Shown: one piece after another, positions 54,367-64,000 of the stretch
Layout of the letters: each line of letters starts with the position of its first letter
Position numbering within the stretch: the stretch's first letter is position 1
Source: Podocnemis expansa
Taxonomy: Eukaryota > Chordata > Testudines > Podocnemididae
Assembly (NCBI GenBank): GCA_007922195.1
Contig: ML682008.1
Location: forward strand, 2,220,552 to 2,284,551
Reading direction: 5' to 3'
Length of the DNA stretch: 64,000 bases
Position numbers and translations under genes: made by a program
Notes under the pieces: model-generated
Seen by the model: only the letters and a program-made list of their open reading frames with translations
Databases searched by the model: none
What the model was told of the DNA's origin: nothing

Positions 54367-55382
54367 TTTGTTCTACTAAACTTTTCAGTGACTAGATTAA
54401 TGAACAATAGACTTACCCAGTATTGCATTACCTGAGTCTACTGTCATATAATAAACTTTGCTCTTAGGCTTATGATATTCCTATTTGGTATGGCTGCTTA
54501 CTTCAGTAATAGCAAGTAAATGCTAAGTAACAGACTTCTTGACTCAACTAAGAAGAAAACATGCACTTCAACTCATATCCAGGTTATGGATCCTGAACTT
54601 AATGTGGGACAAAACTCATTTGAGACACCAACAACTTAATCTCTTTTCACTTGCTCCAGAGTGTCATTGCCTTCAATGGCACTACTTCTGAATCTCACTG
54701 AATATGGGATATTTCAGGCCCTGAAAGAGTAATTTTAATGTATAGGTACTATTCAATATCTAAGTGAGGGCCTTTAAAGCATTAGCCACCTTTCTGAAGT
54801 CAGTGGAACCATTCCACTGGATCAGATGGTACTCAGCATATGAATAAGCCCATCAGAAGCTGGCCCTTAATACTAAAAAAAAGAAAAAAAAATATTCTCC
54901 AATACTGTGTCTAGAGTCTGGTGCCTATCCAATGTAAACTTAATCAGCAGGGCTTAATTTTTTCCTCTCTTTTCTGCATTCCAAAAAGTAATGGAAAACA
55001 GGGCTCTGAAGGCCACATTCAGAAGTAACTTATGCCACCTTTGTGCTGTGTTATCATACGCACATGGCACTGTAACTTACGCAAAGGAAGCAGATGCGTA
55101 TCAAAGAATATTGAATACAGCTGACAGGAAAATTTCAACAAACCAAGAAAGTTCTTTTTGCAGTTGAATAAATTCTGTTATCATGTACAATAAGCTCCTC
55201 TTCTTTCACATACAGTAGATGCTGAGGTATAATCATTCATTTGTTATCATGCCTTTGTTTATGAAACTGACCTTAATGGACTTCTCATCCATACCCATAG
55301 GTTCTGATTATGCAGCCTGTGTGCATGCAAATCTCTCAGTGTGGACCAAATTTGAATCTCACATAAGTAAGCACAGCTCCAT

Positions 55383-55796
55383 TCAAGTAAAAAGAGTAAA
55401 GAGGTGGAACTCCAGGTGTGAACTTGACCCATAAAATAATGGTAGAGTCAAGTCCGCATAGCACCAACTGAGAAAGCATCCATCTGTTGGGAAGAGGGTA
55501 TCTCCAACTAGTCCAAAGAACTTGACAGTGACAGTTGTGGGCGAGGGAGCTGGCAGTCTCCTATTATAAGATATTATGGGATCTTGAATGCCCACCCACT
55601 GTCTACTTGACAGAGGTTTTATTTTATTTCGAAGACCATCACAGTACATGACATACAACTGTGTGTTCACAGCTAGATAAAGGATGGCACAGGCATATGT
55701 GGGTGTGTCTGGTTCAGGACATCTGTGCTGCTTATGGTAATTCTTCACCACCGGCTCTGTGGTGATCAATGTAGAGGGATTGATTGAGCAGGTCAT
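55383..55796 (-). other. Unexplained 137-codon open frame
   Basis: The longest clean frame not overlapping a transposon that I can recognise. Starts MTCSINPSTLITTEPVV and contains a Cys/Tyr-rich middle (YACAILYLAVNTQLYVMYCD). No signal peptide, repeat or catalytic motif is identifiable. Its first codons lie in the left arm of the 19-bp hairpin at 55776. In a 64-kb six-frame search a frame of this length can arise by chance, so I do not call it a gene. Confidence 0.2.
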
Positions 55797-55825
55797 GGAG
55801 ACCTGGAGACCTGCTCAATCAATCC
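55776..55825. repeat. Perfect 19-bp inverted repeat (hairpin)
   Basis: GGGATTGATTGAGCAGGTC at 55776-55794 and its exact reverse complement at 55807-55825, separated by a 12-nt loop. Not part of a repeat I recognise. Confidence 0.95.
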
Positions 55826-56189
55826 CAGATGGGTTCTTTGGTTCGTGCGATTGAGCTACTTCACAGAAAGGAGTAAGGCTGCATTGTATTACGTAGCTTG
55901 CATATTTTCTGTCAATCATCTGTGGCAGTGCAGACCAGGACTTAGTTTCCTTCCCTGTCCCTTCCAGCTAAAAGGCAAAAGTAGATGTAAGCAGAGCAAG
56001 GTTGCTATATTCATAGCTCTCTTGAAACAACCTAGATGAGTGGAAAGGTTTCATTATCCTAAATAAAAAGTGAATGCTTATGTAAACAAAAAGTGCTGAA
56101 ATACTGTATAGACTTGACATAACATGAATGTTTGACAAACTTTTTTGATTGGTGTTTCAGTAACAGCCAGGGGATCCATCAGTCTAGGC

Positions 56190-56315
56190 CAGTGGTTTTC
56201 AATCTTTTTTTCATTTTTGGACAGCTAAGGATTTTTGAAAGATGGTTCAGAGGCCTTTGGAAATTTTAGATATGCAGATCCCCAGGCGTCCATGGACACA
56301 GCTTGAAAACCACTG
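56190..56315 (+). mobile_element. hAT MITE, CAGTGGTTTTCAA termini
   Basis: 126 bp, ends CAGTGGTTTTCAATC and CTTGAAAACCACTG. Target duplication GTCTAGGC (56182-56189) / ATCTAGGC (56316-56323), 7 of 8. No coding capacity. Confidence 0.9.
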
Positions 56316-56323
56316 ATCTAGGC

Positions 56324-57592
56324 ATGGCACATACACAGGAAAGGCAGTCTCTGCCCTGAAAAACTTAGTTTCTAAATAGACTAGCCAGACACAGTGAGTA
56401 GGAGAAGCCAAGGTGAAAGAGACTTCCACCGTCAGTGACCTAGAAACAGGAACAGAACCAAGTGGCCTTTCACTATTCCACTACCTTAACTAATGGTCCA
56501 TAAGTATTTCATTCTAGCAGACTATGTCTGTAAAGCCTGAACTGAAATGATGGATCCAGACCCCAGGACACTTTTATGACATTGACTTTTAGCATATTTG
56601 AAACTTAGATCTGAGCTTTGAGGCCTGGGCCTATCCCTTACAAGAGCCAATGTCCCATGACATCCCCTAAATACCTATAACTTTAAAATGTCACTGTAGA
56701 GCATGGCTTTTAAAAACTCATGCTTTTTCAATGTAAATGTTAAGGATTTTTTTGTGGGAAGAAAATAAATACGTATTATAAAAAGAACGCAATGCTGCAG
56801 TTAAAGGTTTATAGGAGCATTTGACAATTTTAATTCAGCCCTTGTGTAGAACCGATGGTCCAAGACCAAAATTTTTGTACATTTATTGCTACCTGAATTG
56901 AAATAGCTGCTAGAACTTTCAATAAAAGATTTAAAGTTAAGTCATGCAAGGCTTGAAGAAACGTGTCTCTTATCCTTAGGGTAAATGTTACTGGCATTCT
57001 CTTAATGATTTTAGAAATGAAACATCCTTCTTTCTCTTGCCCACCCATTTTACTTCACTTGGAATTTGTGACACTAGTTTCTTGAGTTCAGGTTGATGGG
57101 CTGAATAGAGGATTTTAGCTATACTGTATTAGCTTATACTTTAAAAGCAACACATTCTGAATGAGGGACACCTATAGGGATTAAGATGAACATAACCTGC
57201 ACCAGTGCCTGTACTCCAATTTCACATCTCATTTTAAGATCCTCAGGGAGATCTAATTTGTTCAAGCAAGATATTGCTTTCTAACTGCAACATCCTGAAG
57301 AATGAATTAGCAATAGTCACTGTCCTGTAAAGCCTACCAGTATTTATTACCTTTAAAAAAAAAAACCAAAAGCACAACCTTCTCTGAATTCAGAATTGGT
57401 TTAGCCTGAATGAGACAACTATTTTTTAAATCAAATAATGCTTTACTGAGATAGATGCTCATAGAGTTCCATATAAAACTAATTATCTCAATTCCCCCAT
57501 CATCTATTCACTTTAGTTCCAATCCATACTTTTTAGATGTCACCCTGATTTGAGTTTCTTAAAAGTTAAGAAATAAATCCCTTCTTTTTTGA
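56324..57592. other. AT-rich non-coding DNA, nothing recognised
   Basis: No element or gene seen. Confidence 0.4.
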
Positions 57593-57640
57593 GAATAGAA
57601 TAGAATAGAATAGAATCATAGGTTGGAAGGAACCTCATGA
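57593..57640 (-). mobile_element. CR1 3' tail fragment
   Basis: GAATAGAATAGAATAGAATC then ATAGGTTGGAAGGAACCTCA: the antisense of the CR1 3' UTR end followed by its short tandem tail. Only about 48 bp of the LINE were inserted. Confidence 0.75.
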
Positions 57641-57679
57641 AGATAAGTACTTTTAAAACACTCAGATCAGGGTGATATT

Positions 57680-57725
57680 AAAATAAATAAATAAATAAAA
57701 TAAAAAAGAGAGAGAGAAAGAGAGA
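57680..57725. repeat. (AAAT)n and (GA)n simple repeats
   Basis: AAATAAATAAATAAAATAAA passing into GAGAGAGAGAAAGAGAGA. Confidence 0.9.
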
Positions 57726-58104
57726 ACTCCCCGAATTAGTCTCTAAAAGTATATTAAAAAAATTGGATGTTATTTGGTGACACCATTGTTTGTCACACAT
57801 AATGCTGACTCTAATGTTAAATGCCAGCTCTTCAGACTGCAGCGTAAGTGAACAGAACTCACAAGCTGATTAAAATGCTAAACTTGCAAAAAACCAAGCA
57901 CTCAGAAGTTAAGAAATGCCACCTGACACATTGACTGAGCAAACTTAATTTTGTCTCCATGTGCGTAGACAATTTACACAGTTACATATTACTTCCTTAC
58001 AGGAAAATGGGGTGATGGAGCAAATACAAAATGAGTAGAAAGGATTTCTTAACATGACTGCAGTACTCACAAAAGTCAAACAGTAAGAAATTATTGCTTA
58101 TGTT
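57726..58104. other. Non-coding DNA, nothing recognised
   Basis: No element or gene seen. Confidence 0.4.
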
Positions 58105-58175
58105 CTGCTTTAAAGAGACTCTGGGACACAAGTTCAGTGAGCTGTCCAAGGTCACAGAAGTCTGGGCCAGAAACA
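58105..58175 (+). mobile_element. MIR-like SINE fragment
   Basis: GAGCTGTCCAAGGTCACAGA and GTCTGGGCCAGAAAC match the MIR core (TTGCCCAAGGTCACACAG). Confidence 0.5.
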
Positions 58176-58220
58176 AACAAAATGCAGATTTTCTTTTTCC
58201 AGCCACACTTTTTCATTCAA

Positions 58221-58261
58221 GAGCCACATGTGGCTCCCGAGCTGCAGTTTGGCCATGCCTG
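58221..58261 (-). mobile_element. hAT terminal fragment
   Basis: GAGCCACATGTGGCTCCCGA then GCTGCAGTTTGGCCATGCCTG is the end of the hAT family seen complete at 61210-61771 (CAGGCGTGGCCAAACTGCGG). No second terminus is present. Confidence 0.65.
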
Positions 58262-58326
58262 CTATATAAGAAAAAGCCCCTGTATTAGGACTGTCCCTAA
58301 AAAAGGATGGCATCTGGTCACCCTAT
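58262..58326 (+). mobile_element. GGTCACCCTA-type MITE fragment
   Basis: TATATAAGAAAAAGCCCCTG, AGGACTGTCCCT and ATCTGGTCACCCTA form the right half of a small element whose inverted relative is at 59722-59842. The left half is replaced by the hAT fragment. Confidence 0.55.
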
Positions 58327-59721
58327 CTGAACATTGACTCATGTGTTTTATCTCTGTAAGATCATCCACATTTGGTAGGTTTATGATGTTGGTGCAGTTA
58401 CATAATACAATCTGCATGCCATCACTCTGCCTAGGAAAACTTCTTCAATTGAAAACCATGTCCATTTTGAACATAAAAATCCTTTAAATGATTTGGAAAA
58501 TAATTAGTATTCATGTTGCTGAATGTTTTTTAATGAAAGAATTCTCTCATGGAGTATTCATATTCCATGGGGAAGATCCATCCATGAGAACTCTAATTTT
58601 AGTTATCACCAGAGGGAAGAAAACACTTTTCCTCCTGACTCATGGAGATGGAATAGCTGTTAACTTTTCTTTTACTGTCCTGAAAGGAATTGCTGTTGAT
58701 AGCATAAAGCAGCTGCTTTCATTGTTAGAACAGCAAAGATCTAAATGGCTTAAAACCTGTGCTATTGATTTGCCGCCCATATTGTGGCACTGCAGATGCA
58801 ATCAAAGCATGAGTCTGCCTGAACAGAAAAGCTTGAATGCAAACTTAGCACTGGACTGTGCTTTCCTGACCAAGGCTGAGTAATTTTAGCACCAGGAGCA
58901 AACCAGCGAAGTTAGCACAACTGTCTCCCTATATTGCTTTATGCTTTGCTCCAGTGGGCTAATCAATAAGCACCAGCCCCTCCACCTGTTGCAATTTACT
59001 TTTTCATTTACCCATGCTGAGCTGTGCAAACTGGCATATTGGGATGGGGGTCTTGGCTGTGCCTGCCCTTATTGGTCATGCCAATTCACATATATCTTGG
59101 GAGAGAAGGGCAAATTCTGGCCCCAGCAGGGACCTCATTCAGCAATTCCCCTTTTGCAGATATCTCAGGTATCTCTTGCCATGGAGCTCCTCTCTCTGTT
59201 ACTGACACTGTGCATGGGCCAGTGTTGCTTGTAGTCTGGGTCTCAGCAGATTCCCATGCATTCTGCTATATAGGAAAAGATTCCCCATGCTGCAGGTCAC
59301 AATGCTATTTAGCCCAGCCTCCTCTATGTTTGGACAGAGGTGTACCCGATCAAATGTCAGGGATGTCGTGATCACACAGCCAGAGCACCAACCTAGCAGT
59401 AGCCGTACTGAGTTAGTACAGGACCATGGCTTAAAGATAGCCACTTTCTACCCCCGACTCTGTGGCCTATGTAAGTTTGAGCAAGCATACAAACTTTAGG
59501 GGGTGGAGGAATTCTAACCCCGTCTTCTCCCCAGTTGCTGTGGTTGGCCCAAATGCACAGGAGGGGGGAGAAGTAGCCTTAGTGAGATTGCTTTCCTTCC
59601 TCAGCTGTGACCCACAATTACATGGTAGAGTAAGGGTGTGTCTTAGGCACAGTGTCTCTATTACATCCCTGGTATAAATCCTTCCCAGGACATATAAAAA
59701 CACCAATAATTCACATACTGC
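58327..59721. other. Non-coding DNA, nothing recognised
   Basis: Frames of 97-131 codons exist (for example 58488-58883 +, 59024-59371 +) but none shows a domain, and several overlap in different frames as chance frames do. Confidence 0.4.
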
Positions 59722-59842
59722 TAGGGTAATCAGACATTCCAATTTTACAGAAACAGTCCAATATTTGGGTCTTTTTCTTATATAGATGTTGGTTGCCCCT
59801 TACTCCCATCCTGCCTTTTACTCTTGCTATCTGGTCACCCTA
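59722..59842 (-). mobile_element. GGTCACCCTA-type MITE
   Basis: Ends TAGGGTAATCAGACA and TATCTGGTCACCCTA are inverted repeats. Antisense interior CTATATAAGAAAAAGACCC and ATTGGACTGTTTCTG match 58262-58326. Matches a short turtle DNA element as I recall it. Confidence 0.65.
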
Positions 59843-60730
59843 CATACAGTTAACCTTCCTTTGTATTTTTGCTTTGAGTCTAATGGAGTTCAATAGCGAA
59901 AGACAAAGAAGAAGATCTGAGACTTCTGTTAAAAAACAAAACAGGGAGAAGAGGACACATTTTCGAAGGAATCTCTTTAAATCCAGCACTTCTTTTAAAG
60001 CACTGCAATGCACCATTGTTCAAGCTGGAGAGATAACAGCTTTTTCAGTTTGCTGGCAGTTCCAACAAAACCAAACTGCTTTGCATCCAACAAAATGTTT
60101 CATTTCAATCTTAAGATTAGTTTTTAACATTTAAAATAATTCTGAATAAAACTAAAATGAAACCTTGAAGCAAGGTCCTTTCATATCAAAACATTTTGTT
60201 TCAAGACTATCAAAATAAAACACTTCCATTCCTACAAACTTTTTTAGCATCCCCCCTCCCTGCAGAAACAATTAGCATGATCAACATCAATTCCAGAATG
60301 CTTGGTATTGCTGAATCTTTGCCTTTTGCTGGGGAGAAAATATAGGAAATGTTTGCCCCTCTCTGTTGCTTAGTGTTTTGAAAAGGGCATTCTAAGTGAT
60401 TGATCATACTCGTCCCTATTTAAGTGTTTGTAGACTATTAGCCGTGAAGCAGGTTTATTCTTTTACATAATTAATACTGACTGGTTGGTTAATTACCTAG
60501 CTGATTAGTAGCTGAGTCATCCCACAGTCCAGCAAAGACGGAGAATATCTGTGTGAGTTCCAATAGGCGATTTCTGCAAGGAAGAGGAGGAAAGATATTG
60601 TTGCAGTGTTTTTGACTCAGCAAAGTGTATAGAATTGACAATGATTTTGAGACTCAGATGAACTCATCTTAACCTTTTGGAACTCTGAGTTACTTCTCAG
60701 GGTGATATCTATATCTATATGTATATCATC
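59843..60730. other. AT-rich non-coding DNA, nothing recognised
   Basis: No element or gene seen. Confidence 0.4.

Positions 60731-60775
<45 letters not shown>
60731..60775. repeat. (GATA)n microsatellite
   Basis: Eleven uninterrupted GATA units, likely polymorphic. Confidence 0.97.
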
Positions 60776-61201
60776 TAACCTTTTTGTTAACGAAAAATTA
60801 AACTGTTCTTGTTATCATTATAAAGTTGCTATTTAAGAATTAAGTCCATTTCTCTTGTTTGACATGACTGTGGGGAGAGTGATCATTTGGAATTGTTGCT
60901 GAAAATTTTCAGTGATTGAATTCTGGGTTTCTAGGTGCTTTTTGTATAGGTGTTGAAATGCTAGGAGAGAGGTAGCAAAGTAACCTCTAGCCCACCCAGA
61001 GGTTACACTTCCATAGTAATGTATCCTCATTATGCAACATTATGTAGCACAGAATGTCTTCGGTGTCCCTGTCTTCTCTTCTAGCATGGCCCCTTGAGAC
61101 AACCCCCATGTCATGGTGTGCAGGAAATGTAAGCTGCCTGGTACTAAGCCTGAGGCAGACCTAATTCTTGTAGGCAGACATAAGGGCCATAAGAACCCTC
61201 T
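60776..61201. other. Non-coding DNA with a repeat shared with 30459-30600
   Basis: 60869-60990 shares GATTGAATTCTGGGTTTC and the TGTGGGGAG start with the region near 30459. Otherwise nothing recognised. Confidence 0.35.
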
Positions 61202-61209
61202 CCCCAGAT

Positions 61210-61771
61210 CAGGCGTGGCCAAACTGCGGCTAGTGAGCTGCATGCGGCTCTTCAAAGAAAAAATGCAGCTCGCCAGCAGGGAGCTGCTTCAGACTGGGGG
61301 AGTTAAAATCTCCAAACTCTGGCCTGTTGGGCAGCTCCACAGCCAGCAGCTCAGAGGAGAGTGGGGAGGAGGAGCGAGCCCGCAGCGGAGAGCTCAGAGG
61401 CAGGGTGGGGCTGGGGAGGAGGGAGCAGGGAGTAGCAGCAACAGCTCAGAGGAGGGACAGGGAGGAGGGAGCCAACAGCTCAGAGAAGTGGTGGGAGAGG
61501 AGGGCGCAGCAGCCCCGGCTCAGAGGAGGGTGGGGGAAGAGCAGCTGGCAGCTCAGGGAAGCTATGGTGGGGTCAGGGGGTCTCAGAAGAGAAAGGCACT
61601 TGAGGGAATGGAGGCAATGAGGGAAGAGACTGAGGGGATCAGGGAGGACTTAAAGACTAACATTATTATTAGTTATTTTCTGTTTCATAGATTTCAGTGT
61701 GGATTTTATTTTGCATAGGTTCTCAAAGGTTTAATCATCAAATTTGAGTTCTATAAGTTTGGCCACCCCTG
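61210..61771 (+). mobile_element. hAT MITE carrying purine-rich tandem cargo
   Basis: Ends CAGGCGTGGCCAAACTGCGG and AGTTTGGCCACCCCTG. Target duplication CCCCAGAT (61202-61209) / CCCTAGAT (61772-61779), 7 of 8. The interior 61335-61575 repeats AGCTCAGAGGAGGG and GTGGGGGA words at 35-50 bp intervals, strongly G-rich on the plus strand. The 201-codon plus-strand frame at 61113-61718 starts outside the element, crosses the terminal repeat and owes its length to this composition. It is not a gene. Confidence 0.88.
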
Positions 61772-61779
61772 CCCTAGAT

Positions 61780-63284
61780 TGTAAAGTTAGCAAAACACAA
61801 CATCTGAGTTTATGTCACTCTACTATGTGGTCCTCAGTAATTTAATTGCCTAGTTCTAGTAAATAAAACAATGTTTGTGCCTTCTAACATTAACCATGTG
61901 CATTATTTCTCTTCAGCAAAAATGGCTAAATTATAACATCTTTCTTTTTTAAACCTGAATTTACAGAGGTTTTCTTCATATTTTTCTGGAACTAAATGAC
62001 ATGCAATGGTTAGTAATTCAACCTGACATAATCTAGAACTATAAAGGTACATTAACACAAAAACAATACCTCCACTAATAGCTAGACTTTGCTTTTGTAC
62101 ATGCACACACAAGTCCTGTTGAATCTAATGTCAACTGCTTGCCAGGGCATAATTTGGCCCTTGCAATACTGTGAAAACAAGTTGAAAAATTTCTGATGTA
62201 GTTCCTGCCTGTGCTGTTTTTACAGGAATTTGTAAATTCATTGTCCCAGTTATCCAGTACAGACTTCAGACAGATTTATCAGAGAGTAGAAGGAATTTTC
62301 TTTTGTTCTAATTAAGTTTTATACCCAAAGTATCACATTACACAATTGTGTAAATTTATGTTTTCTGAATGCATCTCATATTCATCTAATTAGTCCTGAA
62401 ATAATGGCAAATGAGTTACAAATTCTGTCTTTGGACCACAGAGGATGATCTGTAGCAGCTCACTGCCTTCCCATTTTGCTCTTTTCTCCATCAAATGGTT
62501 CTGTTTTAACTTGTCCCAAAACTAATGTGATTAATCTATTTAATTTTAATAAATGTTTATCTTTCTATGCACTGAGTCTCACTGTGGTATGTGTATAGAA
62601 ACTCTGCCTTGAAGACTGGGCCTTGCTTCCCTCATTGTCCTCACTTCTGTGGTCTTGGCAGAAATATCCCATGCAAGATGACACTGCAACGTTTCACTGG
62701 AAAATGTCCGAGGCAAGTCAGTGAGAGCTATGTGCACAGTCTTTTCTGGAGCCAAATGTTTTTGGTTGTTACTTAACAGATACCTTATGCTAGAAACATC
62801 ATTTTGTAATGAGACTTCCAGCTTTCAGAAAGTACATTGAAAAATGCAGTTATACTGAAAGTGACTACGAAGAAAATAGTAATTCTTAATTGCCACCTCT
62901 GTTGTCAGTGTGGATTAACTCATATGTTTACTTTCATGATACAACTAAAACTAATACTCCTTAGTTCTGCTGGCAGGCCAGACAATTTATGGAGAATTAA
63001 TTGAATTATCTTCTGGAGCCTGTATTATCAGCAAAATTACTGAACTAGACTGCTTACTTGGGCAAGTAAAATGCCTCTCTTTTACTTATCTGGGCTAGTT
63101 GGTCTTTATATCCACAAGCACTAGGATTCATTCCCACTGCAGAGCAATGAATGATCAGTGAGTAATGGATGGGCACAGCCTTGTTGAGCCTGCATGAAGT
63201 AAGGTTGTCTGAGAGCTGCTGCTGGTATATCAGAAGAAGGAGTAAGAAGAAAGTGGGGGAGGAATTCTTACAGTAGGTTTGTAT
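61780..63284. other. AT-rich single-copy-looking DNA
   Basis: No transposon recognised. 62280-62420 has homeobox-type words (CTAATTAAG, CTAATTAGTC) and an ACACAATTGTGT palindrome; possible conserved element, speculative. Confidence 0.4.
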
Positions 63285-64000
63285 CTGAAGGTCAGGTTAG
63301 GGACTGCTTAAAGAAACTAGATGTGCACAAGTCGATGGGGCCAGATGAACTGCATCCGAGGGTGCTGAGGGAGCTGGCTGATGAGATAGCAGTACCATTG
63401 GCCATTATCTTTGAAAACTCGTGGCGAACAGGGGAGGTGCCAGAGGACTGGAAAAAAGCAAATATAGTACCTATCTTCAAGAAAGGCAAAAAGGAGGATC
63501 CAGGGAATTACAGACCTGTCAGCCTCACCTCAATCCCTGGAAAAATCATGGAGCAGCTTCTCAAAGAATCCATCCTGAAACACTTGGAGGAAAATAGAGT
63601 AATCAGGAACAGTCAGCATGGATTCCCCAAGGGTAAATCATGCCTGACCAACCTCATCGCCTTCTATGATGAGATGACTGGATTTGTGGATGCGGGAAGA
63701 GCCGTTGATGTGATATACCTTGACTTTAGCAAGGCTTTTGATATGGTTTCCCACAGCATTCTCATTGGCAAATTAAGGAAGTATGGGTTAGATGCATGGA
63801 CTGTAAGGTGGATAGAAAACTGGCTAGAACAACGGTTTCAGCGTGTAGGAATCAATGGCTCCATGTCAAGTTGGCAGGCAGTAACAAGTGGTGTGCCCCA
63901 GGGGTCGGTCCTGGGGCCAGTTCTTTTCAATGTTTTCATTAATGATCTGGATGATGGGATAGATTGCACACTTAGTAAGTTTGCAGATGATACCAAACTG
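63285..64000 (+). mobile_element. CR1-clade LINE, RT frame open to window edge
   Basis: CR1 homology starts near GAAGGTCAGGTTAGGG, a 5'-truncated copy. The frame is open from 63203 to 64000 (266 codons, at least 227 in CR1) without a stop or frameshift. Readable blocks: CGPDELH-type start ([16 protein letters not shown]), [40 protein letters not shown] motif [15 protein letters not shown] with its aspartate intact, [13 protein letters not shown] and the FADDTKL catalytic box at the edge. Protein identity to the dead antisense copy at 43-45 kb is high by eye. The 3' end lies outside the window. Confidence 0.92.

Larger units (their letters stand above)
54367..56181. other. Non-coding DNA with one unexplained ORF and hairpin
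   Basis: Nothing recognised apart from the ORF at 55383-55796 and the hairpin at 55776-55825, listed separately. Confidence 0.4.

Noticed and set aside
58488..58883. 131-codon plus-strand frame
   Set aside because: No motif, no repeat homology, no supporting context; consistent with chance.
61113..61718. 201-codon plus-strand frame
   Set aside because: Crosses the terminus of a hAT MITE and owes its length to G-rich tandem repeats; Gly/Glu/Arg/Gln-rich with no domain.

Overview
The window looks like intergenic or intronic DNA from a reptile, most probably a turtle. Three things support this: several CR1-clade LINEs of turtle/archosaur type, tRNA-headed SINEs resembling the cryptodiran Cry family, and many GC-rich non-autonomous hAT and PIF/Harbinger-like elements of kinds common in turtle genomes. 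The assignment rests on recalled repeat families and sequence style, not on a search. A crocodilian cannot be fully excluded.

I found no host protein-coding gene, no tRNA or rRNA gene and no CRISPR array. Every long reading frame I could interpret belongs to a transposon or is a by-product of GC-rich transposon cargo.

Layout. 1-5 kb: mostly plain sequence, an old Harbinger-like fragment and a degenerate Ty3/gypsy pol. 5-9 kb: a hAT, a TTTCGAAA-type MITE, two MIR-like SINEs and an L2-like LINE. 9-11.8 kb: single-copy-looking DNA with one candidate conserved element. 11.8-13.7 kb: a CR1 interrupted by a probable solo LTR. 16-18 kb: two MITEs built from TTAAGTCGACTTAA-like words. 18.7-23.6 kb: a 5'-truncated antisense CR1 broken by a probable LTR and a block holding two hATs. 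23.8-26.9 kb: a second CR1 with a nest inside it (tRNA-like repeat, then hAT, then MITE). 31-41.5 kb: the densest transposon graveyard, with hATs, four MITE types, a minisatellite and a CGGATATCCG dimer. 43-45.4 kb: the largest CR1 (antisense, dead). 46.6 and 51.2 kb: two SINEs with a snap-back structure. 53 kb: a probable solo LTR. 56-61.8 kb: hATs and simple repeats. 63.3-64 kb: a sense CR1 whose reverse transcriptase frame is still open where the window ends.

The best candidates for something new are two. One is a group of MITEs that share short GGCTATGTCTACAC-like termini but fill their interiors with different palindromic words (TTAAGTCGACTTAA, TTTCGAAATA, TAGTCCGAACTA, TTAAATTGATTTAA). 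The other is the snap-back SINE at 46.6 kb, with near-identical inverted arms inside a perfect 12-bp target duplication, which suggests self-primed reverse transcription. Element boundaries given as approximate were read by eye.
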